A stretch of 64,000 nt of DNA from Hermatobates lingyangjiaoensis (GCA_026182355.1 JAPFBL010000369.1:124001-188000), one strand, 5' to 3'. Positions 24,701 to 61,949 are shown, numbered from the stretch's first letter. The notes: a model not told the origin generated them from the letters alone. A program made the numbers and translations.

Positions 24701-26997
24701 TACGATAAGAGTTTATAACATAATTTCTATGGAAACTTTCAAGAAAATAATGAAAATGATAATTGAAATCTTAAGAGAACACTAGGAGTACAAATGAAGA
24801 TGACTTCGTTTACACAACTCTGGCTTTTATAACATAATTTCTATGGAAACTTTCAAGAAAATAATGAAAATGATAATTGAAATCCTAAGAGAACACTAGG
24901 AGTACAAATGAAGATGGCTTCGCTTACACAACTCTGGCTTTTATAACAACTTTGAGGTTACTCACTTATAAGACTGTTTAAATTAATGAACACGTAAAAA
25001 TATTTTATTATTAATACAGATAATACAGATTATCTCTCTCCTATAAGAAGCGTAGGGTTCTATATAAAAAATTAGGAAAATGCGAATGTTTCCCAGCAAA
25101 AGTCTTCTTTAATTCAAGTAAATAAAAAACTCAACCTATTTAGCAGTAATTGTAACAGAAATATAGTCGCTTGTTGAATATTTTAAAATAATGAACAAAT
25201 ATAAAATCAAACGAAGTACAGGCTTGTATTAAATACTATAGAAAACATAGTAAACATCATAATAAAATAAGTGAAGCACGATTTAACAAATACTTAAGAA
25301 CTAACATTATAATTTAAGCAAGCAGTATAATACTTAATAGTTGTATCATTTCATTGCCTCTACAAATCCTTTCTTACTGAGCTTTTTCTAAATTTTTTGC
25401 AAACATTTTTGTCTTAATTTCGTTGTCTTTGCTGTTAAAGTATGAATTTTACTCGGACAACTTTAAGGTGGTTACAAGGATTCTTCGGCTTTGTTCCAGG
25501 GTTGTGTTGTTTAACACAAAATTATATTTTCAGGGTAGTTAATCTTTGGACTAAATAATGAAGAAACCAATTTTGAATTTTAATATAATGGTTTTTAAGA
25601 AATGCAGTTTCAAATAGTTTGTCTTAAATATTGTAATGTTCTTCGAACAATAAAATATAATACTTTACCATCAATCAGTCCAACAGATAACAGACTTTAT
25701 TCTTAAAGTACAATGAATTAATATTTTCAATAGTTATCAGTATAAATCTCCCTTATACAGAATATTATTCAAACTGTATGAACATATTTGATAACTTATT
25801 AATAGCTTTGTCTGAAACATATACAACTGTACCACTGATAACAACATCCTTTACAAATCTTAGGCAATAGGTTTTAAATATTATTTAAATCTGAGGACTC
25901 AAGCTGAATCAGTCCCTTACAAATTTCAAGCCTTTGAAAGTTATGTAACCATTAACAAATATTAATTTAGTCTAATAACGCTCAAATCATCCTTGTGGAA
26001 TACTATTGAAAATCGTGCAAAGAAAAATTATAAAGGAACGCGTTTATCGTTCTACAAGATTTTGGACAATGTATGTCTGTCTACCTGATTCAATATTCCT
26101 AAAAGTGTGCTGCCATTCTATTAACCCAGGAAAATTAGGCTATACATTAATAGAAGAATCGAATGTCCTGATACGTATAAACGTTCTATAACAGCGGAAT
26201 ACATGTAAAGGACTGTAAACCCATAGTATTCATCGTCAGACGTTCCTAAAGAGTTGAAAATATGAATACAATCAAAAAAAGTTAACACAATTGATTAACA
26301 AAGAAAAAGAAGTTCTCATTCAGAAAGTTATTTAATTAACTCAACATAAGCAAAGGCAAATATATCTTCCTATATACAAGATATCACTTGAAATTATCAT
26401 TCAAACTTAAACTAATGAGCACTACCATCATCAAAAAAACACAACAATTTAAAAATTTATTAACAGTTGTAGATTAAAACTAAAACAAACCAAAATTGTT
26501 TACTTTAACGAATAGCGTTTTGTTGGAAGGGATTAATACTAATGGAATAATCACCCTTTGAAAAAAATTGTAAATGGTAATTTGTTAAAATAGTGATTTG
26601 TGTACACAATATAGATTTTACCACGTGTTTTATAATATTTATAAGTATAATAGTTGGGTAATGACCCACATATTAATTGAGCAGAAAATTAAAACTGGAA
26701 TCCGGTAATTAAATAGGAATAATGATGAAACTAAGGTAAATTAAACCTAAGTTCCAAGTTTATAAAATTAGCCGGAAAGCTGGTTGGAACGAATTGTATA
26801 AGAGAGATAACGTATCAAAATGGCGGGCTGTCGGAGTAAAGAGTAAACAAAAGGAAGTTTTCTCAGAAATTTTCTAAATGAAACAAACCTTGGTGAACTG
26901 CCACATTGCATCCTTGCCCATCACAATAAACTAAAGGATTTTCTGCCCAACCACGGTCATCGGCACAAACACAGCAACCTCCTACCATTTCCTTCAT
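645..26997 (-). CDS. MLLT10: AF10/MLLT10-type PHD-ePHD histone reader (Alhambra family), 5' part
   Basis: Exons on the complement: 26997-26889, 10221-10148, 8617-8453, 7409-7209, 4454-4295, 779-645 (844 nt, 281 aa plus one base); the rest lies left of the window. Residues 8-54 form a PHD finger (C8/C11, C25/C30, H35/C38, C51/C54), followed by a zinc knuckle with C63/C66 and an extended PHD through C173/C176. This PZP module in human AF10 binds the H3 tail with unmodified K27 and the protein partners DOT1L. Human AF10 has the same MKEM-GGCCVC start. The in-frame stop upstream of the ATG (complement of 27019-27021) supports the start. After the module comes a Gly-rich linker and a basic KSKRK/TRKRKG region. 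The coiled coil that binds DOT1L is outside the window. AF10 and AF17 are paralogues in vertebrates only, so the symbol is by family. Confidence 0.94.
940..1200. repeat. Interspersed repeat related to 44250-44780 and 59990-60090
   Basis: Shares the core ccgcctccgcgaggtccacc and ggctaaaggg with copies near 44280, 44695, 50580 (complement) and 60020. Not classified; perhaps a short SINE-like family. Confidence 0.45.
1200..2005. other. MLLT10 intron 5, no identifiable feature
   Basis: AT-rich sequence on the intron side of exon 6. Short open frames are present but have no splice or homology support. Confidence 0.4.
2006..2322 (-). mobile_element. tRNA-derived SINE, full-length copy
   Basis: On the complement it starts gggccaggctagctcagtgg (A-box-like) with a B-box-like ggttcaatcc, then a body with cgttaaaccgtcggtcccga and cgttaaagatccct, ending ccactt-caacctaa. 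Same family at 8747, 13320, 15038 and 31648. Confidence 0.85.
2330..3190. other. AT-rich intron with a decayed family O PLE relic at its end
   Basis: Near 3080-3170 the text cctatgaaaaaggctttaa, actgaaacgttagc and ctgaccgagtcccgat is a degraded family O unit. The rest of the stretch is unremarkable. Confidence 0.5.
3268..3310 (-). ncRNA. Hammerhead-like motif, family A
   Basis: Read on the complement: stem I GACT, core CTGACGA, stem II ACCG/CGGT, GAAA, palindromic stem III AGATCT, T, closing AGTC. Lies in sense to MLLT10 in its intron 5. Confidence 0.7.
3359..3401 (+). ncRNA. Hammerhead-like motif, family A
   Basis: Same layout as the copy at 3268 in the opposite orientation, but stem I closes with AGTT (one G-U/mismatch). 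Forms an inverted pair with it. Confidence 0.6.
3559..3592 (-). ncRNA. Hammerhead-like motif, family B
   Basis: Complement: stem I TCTC, CTGAAGA, C, stem II GGTT/AACC, GAAA, stem III AATT, A, closing GAGA. GTAAGT follows 11 nt after the GAAA. Confidence 0.7.
4295..4454 (-). CDS. MLLT10: MLLT10 exon 5 (Gly-rich linker)
   Basis: Acceptor ATTTCAG, donor T|GTGAGT, phase 1 out. Encodes KKGANVKTIPPYRPISSS, then a Gly tract with about 17 glycines in 20 residues, then SEQSESQEDSYKSKRKT. KK-G after the ePHD matches the start of the AF10 basic linker. The Gly codons are nearly all GGA/GGG/GGC, a likely length-variable tract. Confidence 0.85.
5526..5568 (-). ncRNA. Hammerhead-like motif, family A
   Basis: Intact family A core on the complement, paired with a plus copy at 5579-5617 whose upstream stem I strand is lost. 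In sense to MLLT10, intron 4. Confidence 0.68.
6004..6041 (-). ncRNA. Hammerhead-like motif, family E
   Basis: Complement: GCC, CTGAAGA, T, 6-bp stem II GATGTA/TACATC with loop CAAA, GAAAC, GTC, GGC. Stem II is unrelated in sequence to families A-D. Confidence 0.72.
6137..6174 (+). ncRNA. Hammerhead-like motif, family E
   Basis: Mirror copy of 6004-6041 with all paired positions intact; the two are the ends of a 230-bp inverted repeat. Confidence 0.72.
6358..6400 (-). ncRNA. Hammerhead-like motif, family A
   Basis: Intact family A core; partner at 6424-6466 on the plus strand, and a third decayed copy at 6533-6564. Confidence 0.68.
7209..7409 (-). CDS. MLLT10: MLLT10 exon 4 (ePHD)
   Basis: 201 nt, phase 0, acceptor TTTTTGCAG, donor CTT|GTAAGC. 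Encodes CYICEDS, GACMQCNRSGCRQQFHVTCA, GLLCEEAGN and NVKYCGYCHHHYNRL, the second half of the extended PHD finger. Confidence 0.96.
7429..7570 (-). mobile_element. TA tract and family I PLE end with hammerhead-like motif
   Basis: After (TA)n 7434-7490, positions 7531-7570 on the complement read CTGATAA, C, stem II GAC/GTC, GAAA, TATA, then GTGAGT. The core differs from CUGANGA at one base (TAA for TGA). Confidence 0.5.
7660..8390. repeat. Degenerate G-rich minisatellite array
   Basis: Imperfect units carrying cttacgacc and runs of 5-13 G (for example 7760-7768, 8167-8184). Same unit vocabulary as the array at 41760-42650. Lies in MLLT10 intron 3, where the transcript carries the C-rich strand. 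Confidence 0.75.
8453..8617 (-). CDS. MLLT10: MLLT10 exon 3 (zinc knuckle and ePHD start)
   Basis: 165 nt, phase 0 both sides, acceptor GATTTCAG, donor AAG|GTCATC. Encodes CELCPSRDGALKPTDN, RWAHVICALYIPEVRFGN and MEPIIL, aligning throughout with AF10. Confidence 0.95.
8747..9069 (+). mobile_element. tRNA-derived SINE, full-length copy
   Basis: A-box-like tagctcagtggtta, B-box-like ggttcgatcc, full body, tail ending in ctaactaactaa. In MLLT10 intron 2. Confidence 0.85.
9320..10135. repeat. 54-bp minisatellite, about 15 copies
   Basis: Unit centre ctataccagaactatag with atttgggtataatgaacg, period 54. As 54 is a multiple of three and the unit lacks a stop on the complement, long open frames (9493-10110, 9314-9517) arise with an 18-residue repeat containing YNYSSGIA. 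It directly abuts MLLT10 exon 2. Confidence 0.9.
10148..10221 (-). CDS. MLLT10: MLLT10 exon 2 (PHD finger, second half)
   Basis: 74 nt; acceptor GTTCCAG, donor AAG|GTTAGT. Encodes ACYGIVSVPIGNWYCRKCES, completing the C4HC3 PHD finger. A 54-bp minisatellite begins just beyond the donor. Confidence 0.94.
10235..12085. repeat. 120/144-bp satellite array
   Basis: About 14 units of tcctattaggtactaattat ... gtttgactaaagttacaact ... gattaggtaaattataggtc. The basic period is 120 bp (11041-11940 is very regular). Some units carry an extra 24-bp ttagattgg-attggtcttacagta block. Decays into related sequence to about 12470. Confidence 0.9.
12085..12780. other. Decayed satellite flank and SINE scrap
   Basis: Degenerate gtcttacagtata units fade out by about 12660. 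A SINE 3' scrap (gtacactgtcaggtatttgttaaag) lies at 12730-12790. Confidence 0.5.
12781..13107 (-). pseudogene. hAT-type transposase fragment (KIAA1586/ZNF862-like)
   Basis: A 108-codon frame on the complement with LTNAFQARDTTLFRGENLIK and IKAFELL, typical of hAT-derived proteins (AxALQxRDxxLxxAxxLI...). No zinc-binding BED, catalytic D/E or C-terminal dimerisation region. It is a fragment of the middle of the protein in MLLT10 intron 1; a retained exon of a domesticated gene is possible but unsupported. Confidence 0.55.
13320..13636 (+). mobile_element. tRNA-derived SINE
   Basis: Complete head (ggtcaggttagctcagtgg) and tail ending aacctaacctaa. Slightly deleted in the body (cgtcgagcctatgcg). 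Confidence 0.85.
13640..14310. other. MLLT10 intron 1, no identifiable feature
   Basis: A short aacctaaccta run at 13732; otherwise AT-rich sequence without motifs that I recognise. Confidence 0.4.
14314..14960 (+). mobile_element. Non-autonomous hAT element, 3' end decayed
   Basis: Begins caggagtgtcaaagtcagaa with ggacggagggcc and gccgagggccggactgatca, the same as the element at 55428-56057. The 3' terminal repeat is not recognisable. Confidence 0.65.
15038..15366 (+). mobile_element. tRNA-derived SINE with (AACCT)n tail
   Basis: Complete copy; the tail has three AACCT units. Preceded by an A/G run. Confidence 0.87.
15448..15868. mobile_element. Non-autonomous hAT element with terminal inverted repeats
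   Basis: Termini cagtgtttcccaaactt and tttgggaaacactg are inverted matches, with gaccgccccctt and accgcccgc just inside. Internal sequence AT-rich and non-coding. Confidence 0.8.
16060..16880. mobile_element. PLE-like family O inverted unit split by a hAT insertion
   Basis: Left arm 16090-16227 (gttcggtcaattttccagg, cgtttcggttttat) and right arm 16689-16860 (aaaaccgaaacgttggca, cctggaaaattgaccgaa) are inverted. The uninterrupted counterpart is at 37060-37300. Confidence 0.75.
16236..16680. mobile_element. 445-bp hAT MITE with 8-bp target duplication
   Basis: Termini cagtgtttcttaacct and aggttaagaataagaaacattg. Flanked by a perfect ATTTAAAG duplication (16228-16235 and 16681-16688). Subterminal ggacccc repeats on both sides. 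Nested in the family O unit. Confidence 0.92.
16950..17290. mobile_element. PLE-like family F inverted unit
   Basis: Arms of about 140 bp (16955-17090 and 17130-17290) begin at cagagtttggtcagggtaaa and its complement. Each arm carries a hammerhead-like motif. Confidence 0.75.
16994..17031 (-). ncRNA. Hammerhead-like motif, family F
   Basis: Complement: GCC, CTGAGGA, T, stem II GTCTT/AAGAC, GAAAC, GTT, GGC. The mirror copy at 17202-17239 has CTG changed to CAG, which should disable it. Confidence 0.7.
17565..17925. mobile_element. Non-autonomous hAT element
   Basis: Termini agggcttcttaaact and agtttaagaatccct are inverted, with gggtcgcgacccccctgggg and gggggtcgc inside. AT-rich centre. Confidence 0.75.
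17926..18460. other. MLLT10 intron 1, no identifiable feature
   Basis: AT-rich sequence; the open frame at 18062-18343 has no recognisable domain. Confidence 0.4.
18440..18725. mobile_element. PLE-like family C inverted unit with two hammerhead-like motifs
   Basis: Arms 18450-18590 and 18600-18720. The complement copy near 18520-18550 reads CTAAAGA in place of CTGAAGA; the plus copy near 18637-18667 reads TTTAAGA. Both cores are mutated. Confidence 0.65.
18780..19120. other. AT-rich intron with a hAT 3' end
   Basis: aaaggttgcccacccctg at 19068-19086 is a typical hAT terminus. Its partner type appears at 53790 (gggggtgggcaacat). Confidence 0.5.
19120..19460 (+). pseudogene. Non-LTR retrotransposon 3' remnant
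   Basis: Broken frames give CDFGPYS and, one frame over, VLRCPIYDPEREAF, the pattern of the Cys-rich end of I/Jockey/R1-type reverse transcriptases (C-x-C...H...C-P-x-Y...R). Frameshifts make it non-functional. Confidence 0.4.
19985..20450. mobile_element. Two PLE-like family A inverted units
   Basis: Units 19990-20250 and 20285-20445, with motifs at 20027-20068 (complement), 20137-20180 (plus) and 20320-20363 (complement). Copies carry substitutions in stem II and look older than those at 5-6 kb. A 30-bp central insert holds actagatgcagg. Confidence 0.7.
20655..21927. repeat. 1.27-kb pure purine (GA-rich) tract with internal duplication
   Basis: Nearly every base on the plus strand is A or G. 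A block of about 400-500 bp is repeated at an offset near 514 bp (20795-21061 and 21309-21590 share the same order of variants). The 498-codon frame on the complement is only low-complexity Ser/Leu/Phe/Pro and is not a gene. Confidence 0.92.
22040..23240. other. MLLT10 intron 1, AT-rich, with a small MITE-like scrap
   Basis: tacaccctgtata at 22819 and acagggtgtttctat at 22878 look like facing termini of a tiny MITE. A degenerate local duplication (ctattctaacacgac...ttgttcacgccttgacttc) lies at 22208-22290 and 22368-22450. Nothing else seen. Confidence 0.45.
23245..23515. mobile_element. PLE-like family A inverted unit
   Basis: Motifs at 23283-23326 (complement) and 23393-23436 (plus). The centre contains the same actagatgcagg insert as at 20090, so the two units are recent relatives. 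Confidence 0.75.
23516..23980. other. AT-rich intron, nothing identified
   Basis: No repeat family or coding signal recognised. Confidence 0.4.
23985..24345. mobile_element. PLE-like family G inverted unit
   Basis: The complement of 24002-24042 reads GCC, CTGAAGA, T, GTCTT..., GAAAC, GTC, GGT; its stem II is poorly paired. The plus arm near 24209-24250 is decayed (CTTAAGA). Confidence 0.6.
24715..24950. repeat. Tandem duplication of about 110 bp
   Basis: The block from ataatttctatggaaacttt to cacaactctggcttttataac occurs twice with two or three differences (24720-24830 and 24832-24950). Confidence 0.85.
24950..26888. other. Repeat-poor AT-rich start of MLLT10 intron 1
   Basis: About 1.9 kb without recognisable elements next to the promoter. 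One free stretch of intron this close to a start could hold regulatory sites, but none can be named. Confidence 0.4.
26889..26997 (-). CDS. MLLT10: MLLT10 exon 1 (PHD finger, first half)
   Basis: Encodes MKEMVGGCCVC and RGWAENPLVYCDGQGC, nearly identical to human AF10. Donor CAAG|GTTTGT, phase 1. Intron 1 is 16.7 kb and holds satellites, SINEs, hAT elements and the purine tract. Confidence 0.95.
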
Positions 26998-27496
26998 TCT
27001 GGCATCGTTAAGAAATACAACTTAACACTGATCCATTTCTTTAACACACTTCATTAAACTTTAATTACTATTATAAGCAATTTTATTTATTTCACTTTGT
27101 CGACATATTAAAAAAACTGTTAGTTGAAAATAATTTCAGTAAAATAAAGTTAACCGATGAGCACTTAGACCTCCAAACGCCACTCCATACAACAACGCTG
27201 CCAACATTGTCATGAAAAACGCGCCAGATTTAGGGAATGTAAGAACTAACTACTACACTGCAAAGATAACATTTTACTAACTTCCGTACGGTTTGTTTAT
27301 ACTAAAACTTACTATAATGTATTATTGTCGCAATGTTATACATTGAAAAATGTATTTTAATTTATTCCATGTTTTATAGGTAAGTTTGATAACATTGATT
27401 TTGTAAAAGTTTTTTTTTTTGCTGAAATTTATTGTGTTTTAGGTGATTCATTTTAATAAATATATTTATATATATATATATTAGATAAAAATTAAT
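26998..27496. promoter_or_regulatory. Shared bidirectional promoter of MLLT10 and KAT2
   Basis: Only 499 bp separate the two start codons, which point away from each other. The spacer is free of the repeats that fill the flanking introns, apart from a short TA run at 27467-27481. No TATA element or named factor site can be assigned safely. That it drives both genes is inferred from the geometry. Confidence 0.6.
27380..27442 (+). other. Possible 63-bp intron in the KAT2 5' UTR
   Basis: ATAG|GTAAGT at 27380 is a strong donor. A T-rich run and TGTGTTTTAG ending at 27442 make a good acceptor. If transcription starts upstream of 27370 this tiny intron may be removed. No transcript evidence is available here. 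Confidence 0.35.
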
Positions 27497-56800
<29,304 letters not shown>

Positions 56801-56904
56801 CCTCTTACTGTGGTAGGAATACTTTGACCTTCTTCTGCATTCTCATCACAAGCGATATTCTGTAAAATAAGAATTCTGTTCAGTTGTTTGTGATATTTAA
56901 TGTA

Positions 56905-56910
56905 AATAAA
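56905..56910 (+). terminator. KAT2 polyadenylation signal
   Basis: AATAAA lies 105 bp after the stop codon, the first canonical hexamer downstream. The 3' UTR is therefore probably about 130 nt. The next PLE unit starts about 90 bp later. Confidence 0.7.
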
Positions 56911-56995
56911 TTCTTATTAAATTTTATTCTAAATGAAGGGTTTTTATTTTGTAAATAGAACAACCGTTCTATTTACCAAAATACCGTTCTTTAAC

Positions 56996-56999
<4 letters not shown>

Positions 57000-57030
<31 letters not shown>

Positions 57031-57374
57031 AAACCACAGTAAGAAAATGGGAAAACAAGATTAAGATCTTTCAACCGTAACAAGCGGTCTTCGTCAGAGT
57101 CAAAAACTCCAGTTGAGTTTTTGACTCTGACGAAAGATCTTAGACTTGTTTTCCCATTTTCTATTTGTGGTTTGATCATTGATTGTTATTTCACGTGTTT
57201 ATGTGAAATCTTTTATATATATATATACAAAGCGCACTGGTTCAGAGTCTCCAACCGTCTCTGAACCAGTGCGCTTGGTTTCCCTTTCTTATATCTCCTG
57301 AAGACGGTTGAAACCGAAAATTAGAGACTGTAACTGTGTGCTTTTAATTTCTCTATGTTTCTTTTTCTACATTG

Positions 57375-57441
<67 letters not shown>

Positions 57442-57690
57442 GAAAATCAATGTGAATTTTTTGAAATGGATATATATATATAAAAAGATTTCACATAAAC
57501 ACGTGAAACAACAATCAATGATCAAACCTCAATATGAAATGGGAAAACAAGACTAAGATCTTTCAACCGTAACAAGCGGTCTTCGTCAGAGTCAAAAACC
57601 CAACTGATGGGCTTTTGACTCTGACGAAGACCGCTTGTTACGGTTGAAATATCTTAGTCTTGTTTTCCCATTCTTATTGTGGTTTAACAT
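57000..57690. mobile_element. PLE-like cluster (families A, B, A) downstream of KAT2
   Basis: A pair 57027-57210 (plus arm lost stem II), B end 57230-57375 (motif near 57295-57328), A pair 57485-57690 (motifs 57551-57593 and 57617-57659; the latter has GAAATATCTT). (TA)n at 57001, 57215 and 57380. Confidence 0.72.
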
Positions 57691-57694
57691 ATAT

Positions 57695-59045
57695 CTTTAT
57701 AAATAAAATAATGATTTTGTCTGTACATTGCTTAGAACTGACTCATTTCAAGTTTTCTTTACGTTTCATACATTGGAGAAACCGAATCCACCCTTAGAAA
57801 AATTTCTGTCGGTTTGTCCGCAAAACTTTGTCACAGGTAAACTCAGCTACCATAAGACATATAAAGCTGAAACTTTTACAGTTGATTTGTGTAGGTCCAA
57901 CTTAAAATATAGGCTCTGAATTATTTGGAAATTCAACGTAGAAGTGGAGTTATGGACGTTTAACGCAAAAATGTTTGTCACAAGTAAACTCAGCCACTAT
58001 AAGACATGGCGAGCTGAAACTTTGACACTGGATTTGTGTATGCCTAACTTAAAATATGGGCTCTAAATAGATTATTAATTCAGTACAGAAGCGAAGTTAT
58101 GGGGCTTTTAGCTGTATTTTCCTAACTTCACAGACAAGTTTGTTTTGAAAATACACAGGTGTGGCAAGTAGATATTGTTAGTTGATTTTAATTTCAATTG
58201 AGCATATGAATATATTGCGTATTTGACATCTTTGAAAAATGTTTCCCAGAGTTGAGGATGTACTATCTATTACGAATAAATAATTTTGTAAACGAGCAAT
58301 TCTCAACTCTTAATACGGACAGGCAGGAAAAATCAACAAACAAGTTCTTATGCTATATCATACCGAGGAAAGACCTTACAAGTCAGTAAAGAGATTGGAT
58401 TAGTGATGAAGAAGCAGTTCATTATCTAATTGAATTTCTTGACTCTCAATTTATTTCTCCTGGACTCCCTGCACATGAGTAAAAACTTAAAGTAGGAGCA
58501 ATTTATAGCAGTAACAAATTTCATGTTATGAAACATGAGTGCCTCAAAACTGTGCAACGGGACACGACTCTGAGTTCGTGCTCTACACAGATATGCCATA
58601 GAGGCGGACATAATGACTGGATGTGGTATTGGGGAGTCTGTGTGTATACCACGCATACCATTGATTCCGAGCCACTGTCTGTTTCCGTTCAAATGATTGC
58701 AAAGTCCCTTGCAGAGTCTATTTCGCAATGACGTTAACTAAGTCGCAAAGGGAGACTTTAACCCAGGAATTCAAGTTAGCGAAACCAGTTTTTTCTCACA
58801 TGGTCAACTGTAGTTTACTTGCTCAATAGTCAGAGGTTTCAACTGATTGTTCTTCATGAACCTAAAGGACAGACAGCTAATGTAGTGTATACAGAGGCAT
58901 TTGTTTAACACTGTACTAATAATGGTGTTTTCTACTATTCTATAATTTTTTATTATAGTATTAGTAATATACTATAATTGATATTTTGGAATACCAAGCA
59001 TAATAGAATTTTTGATTCCGTCAAAGACGGGTACATTTGCTAGTA
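57695..59045 (-). mobile_element. Family X repeat, second copy
   Basis: Reverse complement of 38273-39615, including a 63-codon frame identical in both copies (57728-57919 here). Bounded on the right by (TA)n at 59044. Confidence 0.8.
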
Positions 59046-59049
59046 TATA

Positions 59050-59425
59050 TATATATATACATACTGTAAACAGGAAAACGATCCAAAAGGGCAAGAAACG
59101 TTTCACGATGAATCACAAACACAGAACGAAGAACATTCTCCTCTTATTTTCTTCATTATTATCTTTTAAGTTTTTATTATTTTATATTTCCTAATTTTCT
59201 TCATTTTCACATTCTATTTCTTAGCTTATTCTTAGTTAATTTCTCTTACCTCACTTGAACCGGGCACGCGTGTGATAACACTGTTGGTCTCCAACCGTCG
59301 CTTCAAAAGTGCGTTTGGTGTCCCTATCTCAACTCTCCTAATGACGGTTCAACCGAAAATTAGAGGCAGTAAGTCTGTTTGTGATTTATCGTGAAATATA
59401 TATATATGTATTAGTGGCCAGGATA
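59050..59425. mobile_element. Diverged family B-like PLE end
   Basis: Near 59334-59372: TAATGACGGTTCAACCGAAAATTAGAGG, the B layout with CTGAAGA changed to CTAATGA. Flanked by (TA)n and by aaaacgatccaaaagggcaa. Confidence 0.5.
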
Positions 59426-59429
59426 AACA

Positions 59430-60190
59430 TACAATGCCTTAGAGTTTTAGGACTACTATAGGATTTCTTTGAATTGGGTCGTCCCTCTCCGAAGAGGGTA
59501 ATGCCCGTTACCCTGGGACCAGGGCTTGCTGCTAGTAGTTAATCGAACTCAATGAGGGCGCAATTGTGAGTAGTGTGTAGTACCTCAAGAGATGCGATTC
59601 ATAGAGAGAGATTATAACCTCTCGTTGGCTAAACGATAGCTGTTCTATGCTAGTTATGTGAACTGAACATATAAGGGCTCGAAGGGGTGGTATCTAATCG
59701 TCCTTGTGGAGATGTTTTTGGGCTCTACCCTGTCTAACTCATACGGTAGAGTACTGGAAAAAGTCAACCTCCCGGCGTTCCTGAGCTACATCCATGTCAT
59801 AAATAGGGTTAAATCACCCTAGGACATTACCTATAGTTTAATGTAAAAAGAATCTTACATGTATAATGTATAATTAGACGTAAGATTAAGGTAAGCCCGA
59901 CTACGTTGGACCTAGTTATGTTACATAAGATCTTCCTTTTGCTCCGAAATATCATTCGTACCCAGTGTAACCGTTTACGATGTAAAAATACTGTTGTGCG
60001 TATAGTATCGAGTTGCCACCTTGGGCGTCGCCATGTGGAACATGGGACGGCTAAAGGGCAAATCGTAGAAAGACAACCTGACTTGATTTAAAAACGATAT
60101 GGCCTGAAATATGGCTTGGTGAGTATAAAGGTCAACACAGGTATAATTGGTAAGGTTTATTACTGTTGGGGTTTAGTACTGTTGCCCCGA
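59430..60190. repeat. Interspersed repeat shared with 44250-44880
   Basis: 59705-60110 closely matches 44405-44790. The left part (59430-59690) has no second copy here. Confidence 0.7.
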
Positions 60191-60238
60191 GTGCTAATTG
60201 ACTGTACGGTATAAATTGTAATCACTTACGGCACTTAC

Positions 60239-60333
60239 ACAATCTTCATGCTGTTCGGTTGACAAGTCAGCTGAATCGACTCTTTCCTTGATAGCAACAG
60301 CGTTTTCTCTCCCATACTCCTGTGGTTTATAAC
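60239..60333 (-). CDS. Candidate internal exon, unknown minus-strand gene
   Basis: A 95-nt open segment lies between acceptor ACGCACCTAG and donor TGT|GTAAGT on the complement. Encodes YKPQEYGRENAVAIKERV then DSADLSTEQHEDC. The acceptor side overlaps a short repeat (tataaaggtcaacacaggt) also found near 60121 and 44812, which weakens the call. Confidence 0.22.
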
Positions 60334-60479
60334 CTAGGTGCGTATAAAGGTCAACACAGGTATCTAATCGTCCACACTCTGAGCTCCTGTCCAGAGCTGA
60401 GCCTCTACCAGGCAACCACCAGTTCCCCTGGATGCTAAGCAGGCATCCTCCCGAGAAGTTACTGCTTCTCACACAGCTA

Positions 60480-61500
60480 CTACAAGGGTCTACCCAACTT
60501 GGGTGAGAACCAACAGCCTCTAGAAGTGGGTGGGTTAAAAAAGAAAAATATTTCCTGTGACTTTAAAATTCTCAGGATTTTTTCATTATTGCTTCTGTAG
60601 GCTTAAAGATAATGCCAAAATTTTAAGACTCTAGAATTAGAGTAGTTTAGGAGGAAAAAATGTAGTCTAAAAACAGATTTTTGGCAAAAAAAAATTGACT
60701 TTCTTATCATGCATAATTTCTCCCAAACAATACGACTCATCTACACTATGAGCACCATTTTTCTGTAAAATATCAACTTGATCTATCAAAGATTCTGGAC
60801 CGCAGCGTGGTAACATGCAATGCTAACACACTCACCCACCCACGCACACACACAAATAGATGCCATCGAAAAAACATCACAAAATAACTTCTGGGACCTC
60901 AAAACATGTAATTCCGTCAAAATATTTGTCAATAAACACAACTCCTCTTTCTTGAAAAAAAAAGGTTCATTCCTCACACTTCAATATTTCCCTAAGATAA
61001 AGTAGAATTTTTTCACGACCACTATATTTTGCTTATAGCAAAGTAATAAAAATTCTGAAAGAAAAAAAGAAAACAAAACACCAGAGAGTTGCTTGTTAAT
61101 GCTTCACCATGCTGTCTTCAGAACAGATTATAGAATAAACAGCGTTAAATAACAACTGCAGTTCATATACCAATGGGTGGAATAAGAAAAAAAATTTACT
61201 TCATAATCATGCACCAAAAAAAAAAAAATAAAAATAACCAGGTACTTCTCAATCAAAACAAAATATCAAAACATTATATTGTACTCGTACAGAAATATCA
61301 TTAATTCAAATTATCGGAGAAAATATATTTAAAGAAAATAAACGTATTTCCTAGTCTTAAAATAAATAGTTTTAGATTGTATTGTATATTTTTATTTTAG
61401 TTTTTATAATAATTAAATTAGGAAATAAAAATTGATGGAATCACAGAAATGAATTTTTTTTTTTTTTGGGATGGTGGAATTTTAATTTTGTCTTTTTTTT
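60480..61500. other. Low-complexity AT-rich sequence
   Basis: No PLE, SINE or hAT signal; an A-rich and T-rich kilobase preceding the candidate exon at 61508. Short open frames lack support. Confidence 0.4.
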
Positions 61501-61507
61501 GCTGATG

Positions 61508-61585
61508 TCACCAACTGAAGATGAAATCCATAACTCGACCAACAATACTGGTGTCTTGAGATGGTAGAGGGGCAGATTCAACACT
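61508..61585 (-). CDS. Candidate terminal coding exon of an unknown minus-strand gene
   Basis: After acceptor CATGTTTCAG a 25-codon frame runs to TGA: SVESAPLPSQDTSIVGRV then MDFIFSW. AT-rich sequence follows, with AATAAA on the complement near 61395. Flanks lack known repeats. I do not recognise the protein; any other exons would lie beyond 64000. It could be chance. Confidence 0.3.
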   Translation of the reverse strand, partial: SVESAPLPSQDTSIVGRVMDFIFSW

Positions 61586-61589
61586 CTGA

Positions 61590-61949
61590 AACATGACAAG
61601 GCAGTTTATGGTTTTGTTTTGTAGTTGGCAAAATAGGTGTTAACAAGTTTATTGAAAATTATGTCTCCAAACAAAAAAGCATTATTTTAAAAACTAACAA
61701 TGTATTTTGAACAGTTAAATGTTATTCATCTGGTTTATATCTTTAAAAAAAAAACCCATATATCCAATGAGCTTTAAGAATATAAGAATCTGGCCCGTGC
61801 TTTAGGTAAGGTGAATCGGGTAGAGGTAAGGTCGGGCCTAAAAAAATCCATTCCAACCCCGCCCAGGCTCCCGGGTATTAAAGCCCAAAACCGGCCCGAT
61901 TCTTGTTTTTCAAGGGCTAAATCAATGTATAATTAAATTAGGGAATATG

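Noticed and set aside
58426..58731. Frames in the family X copy
   Set aside because: No domain and not preserved between copies apart from the 63-codon frame noted; treated as repeat.
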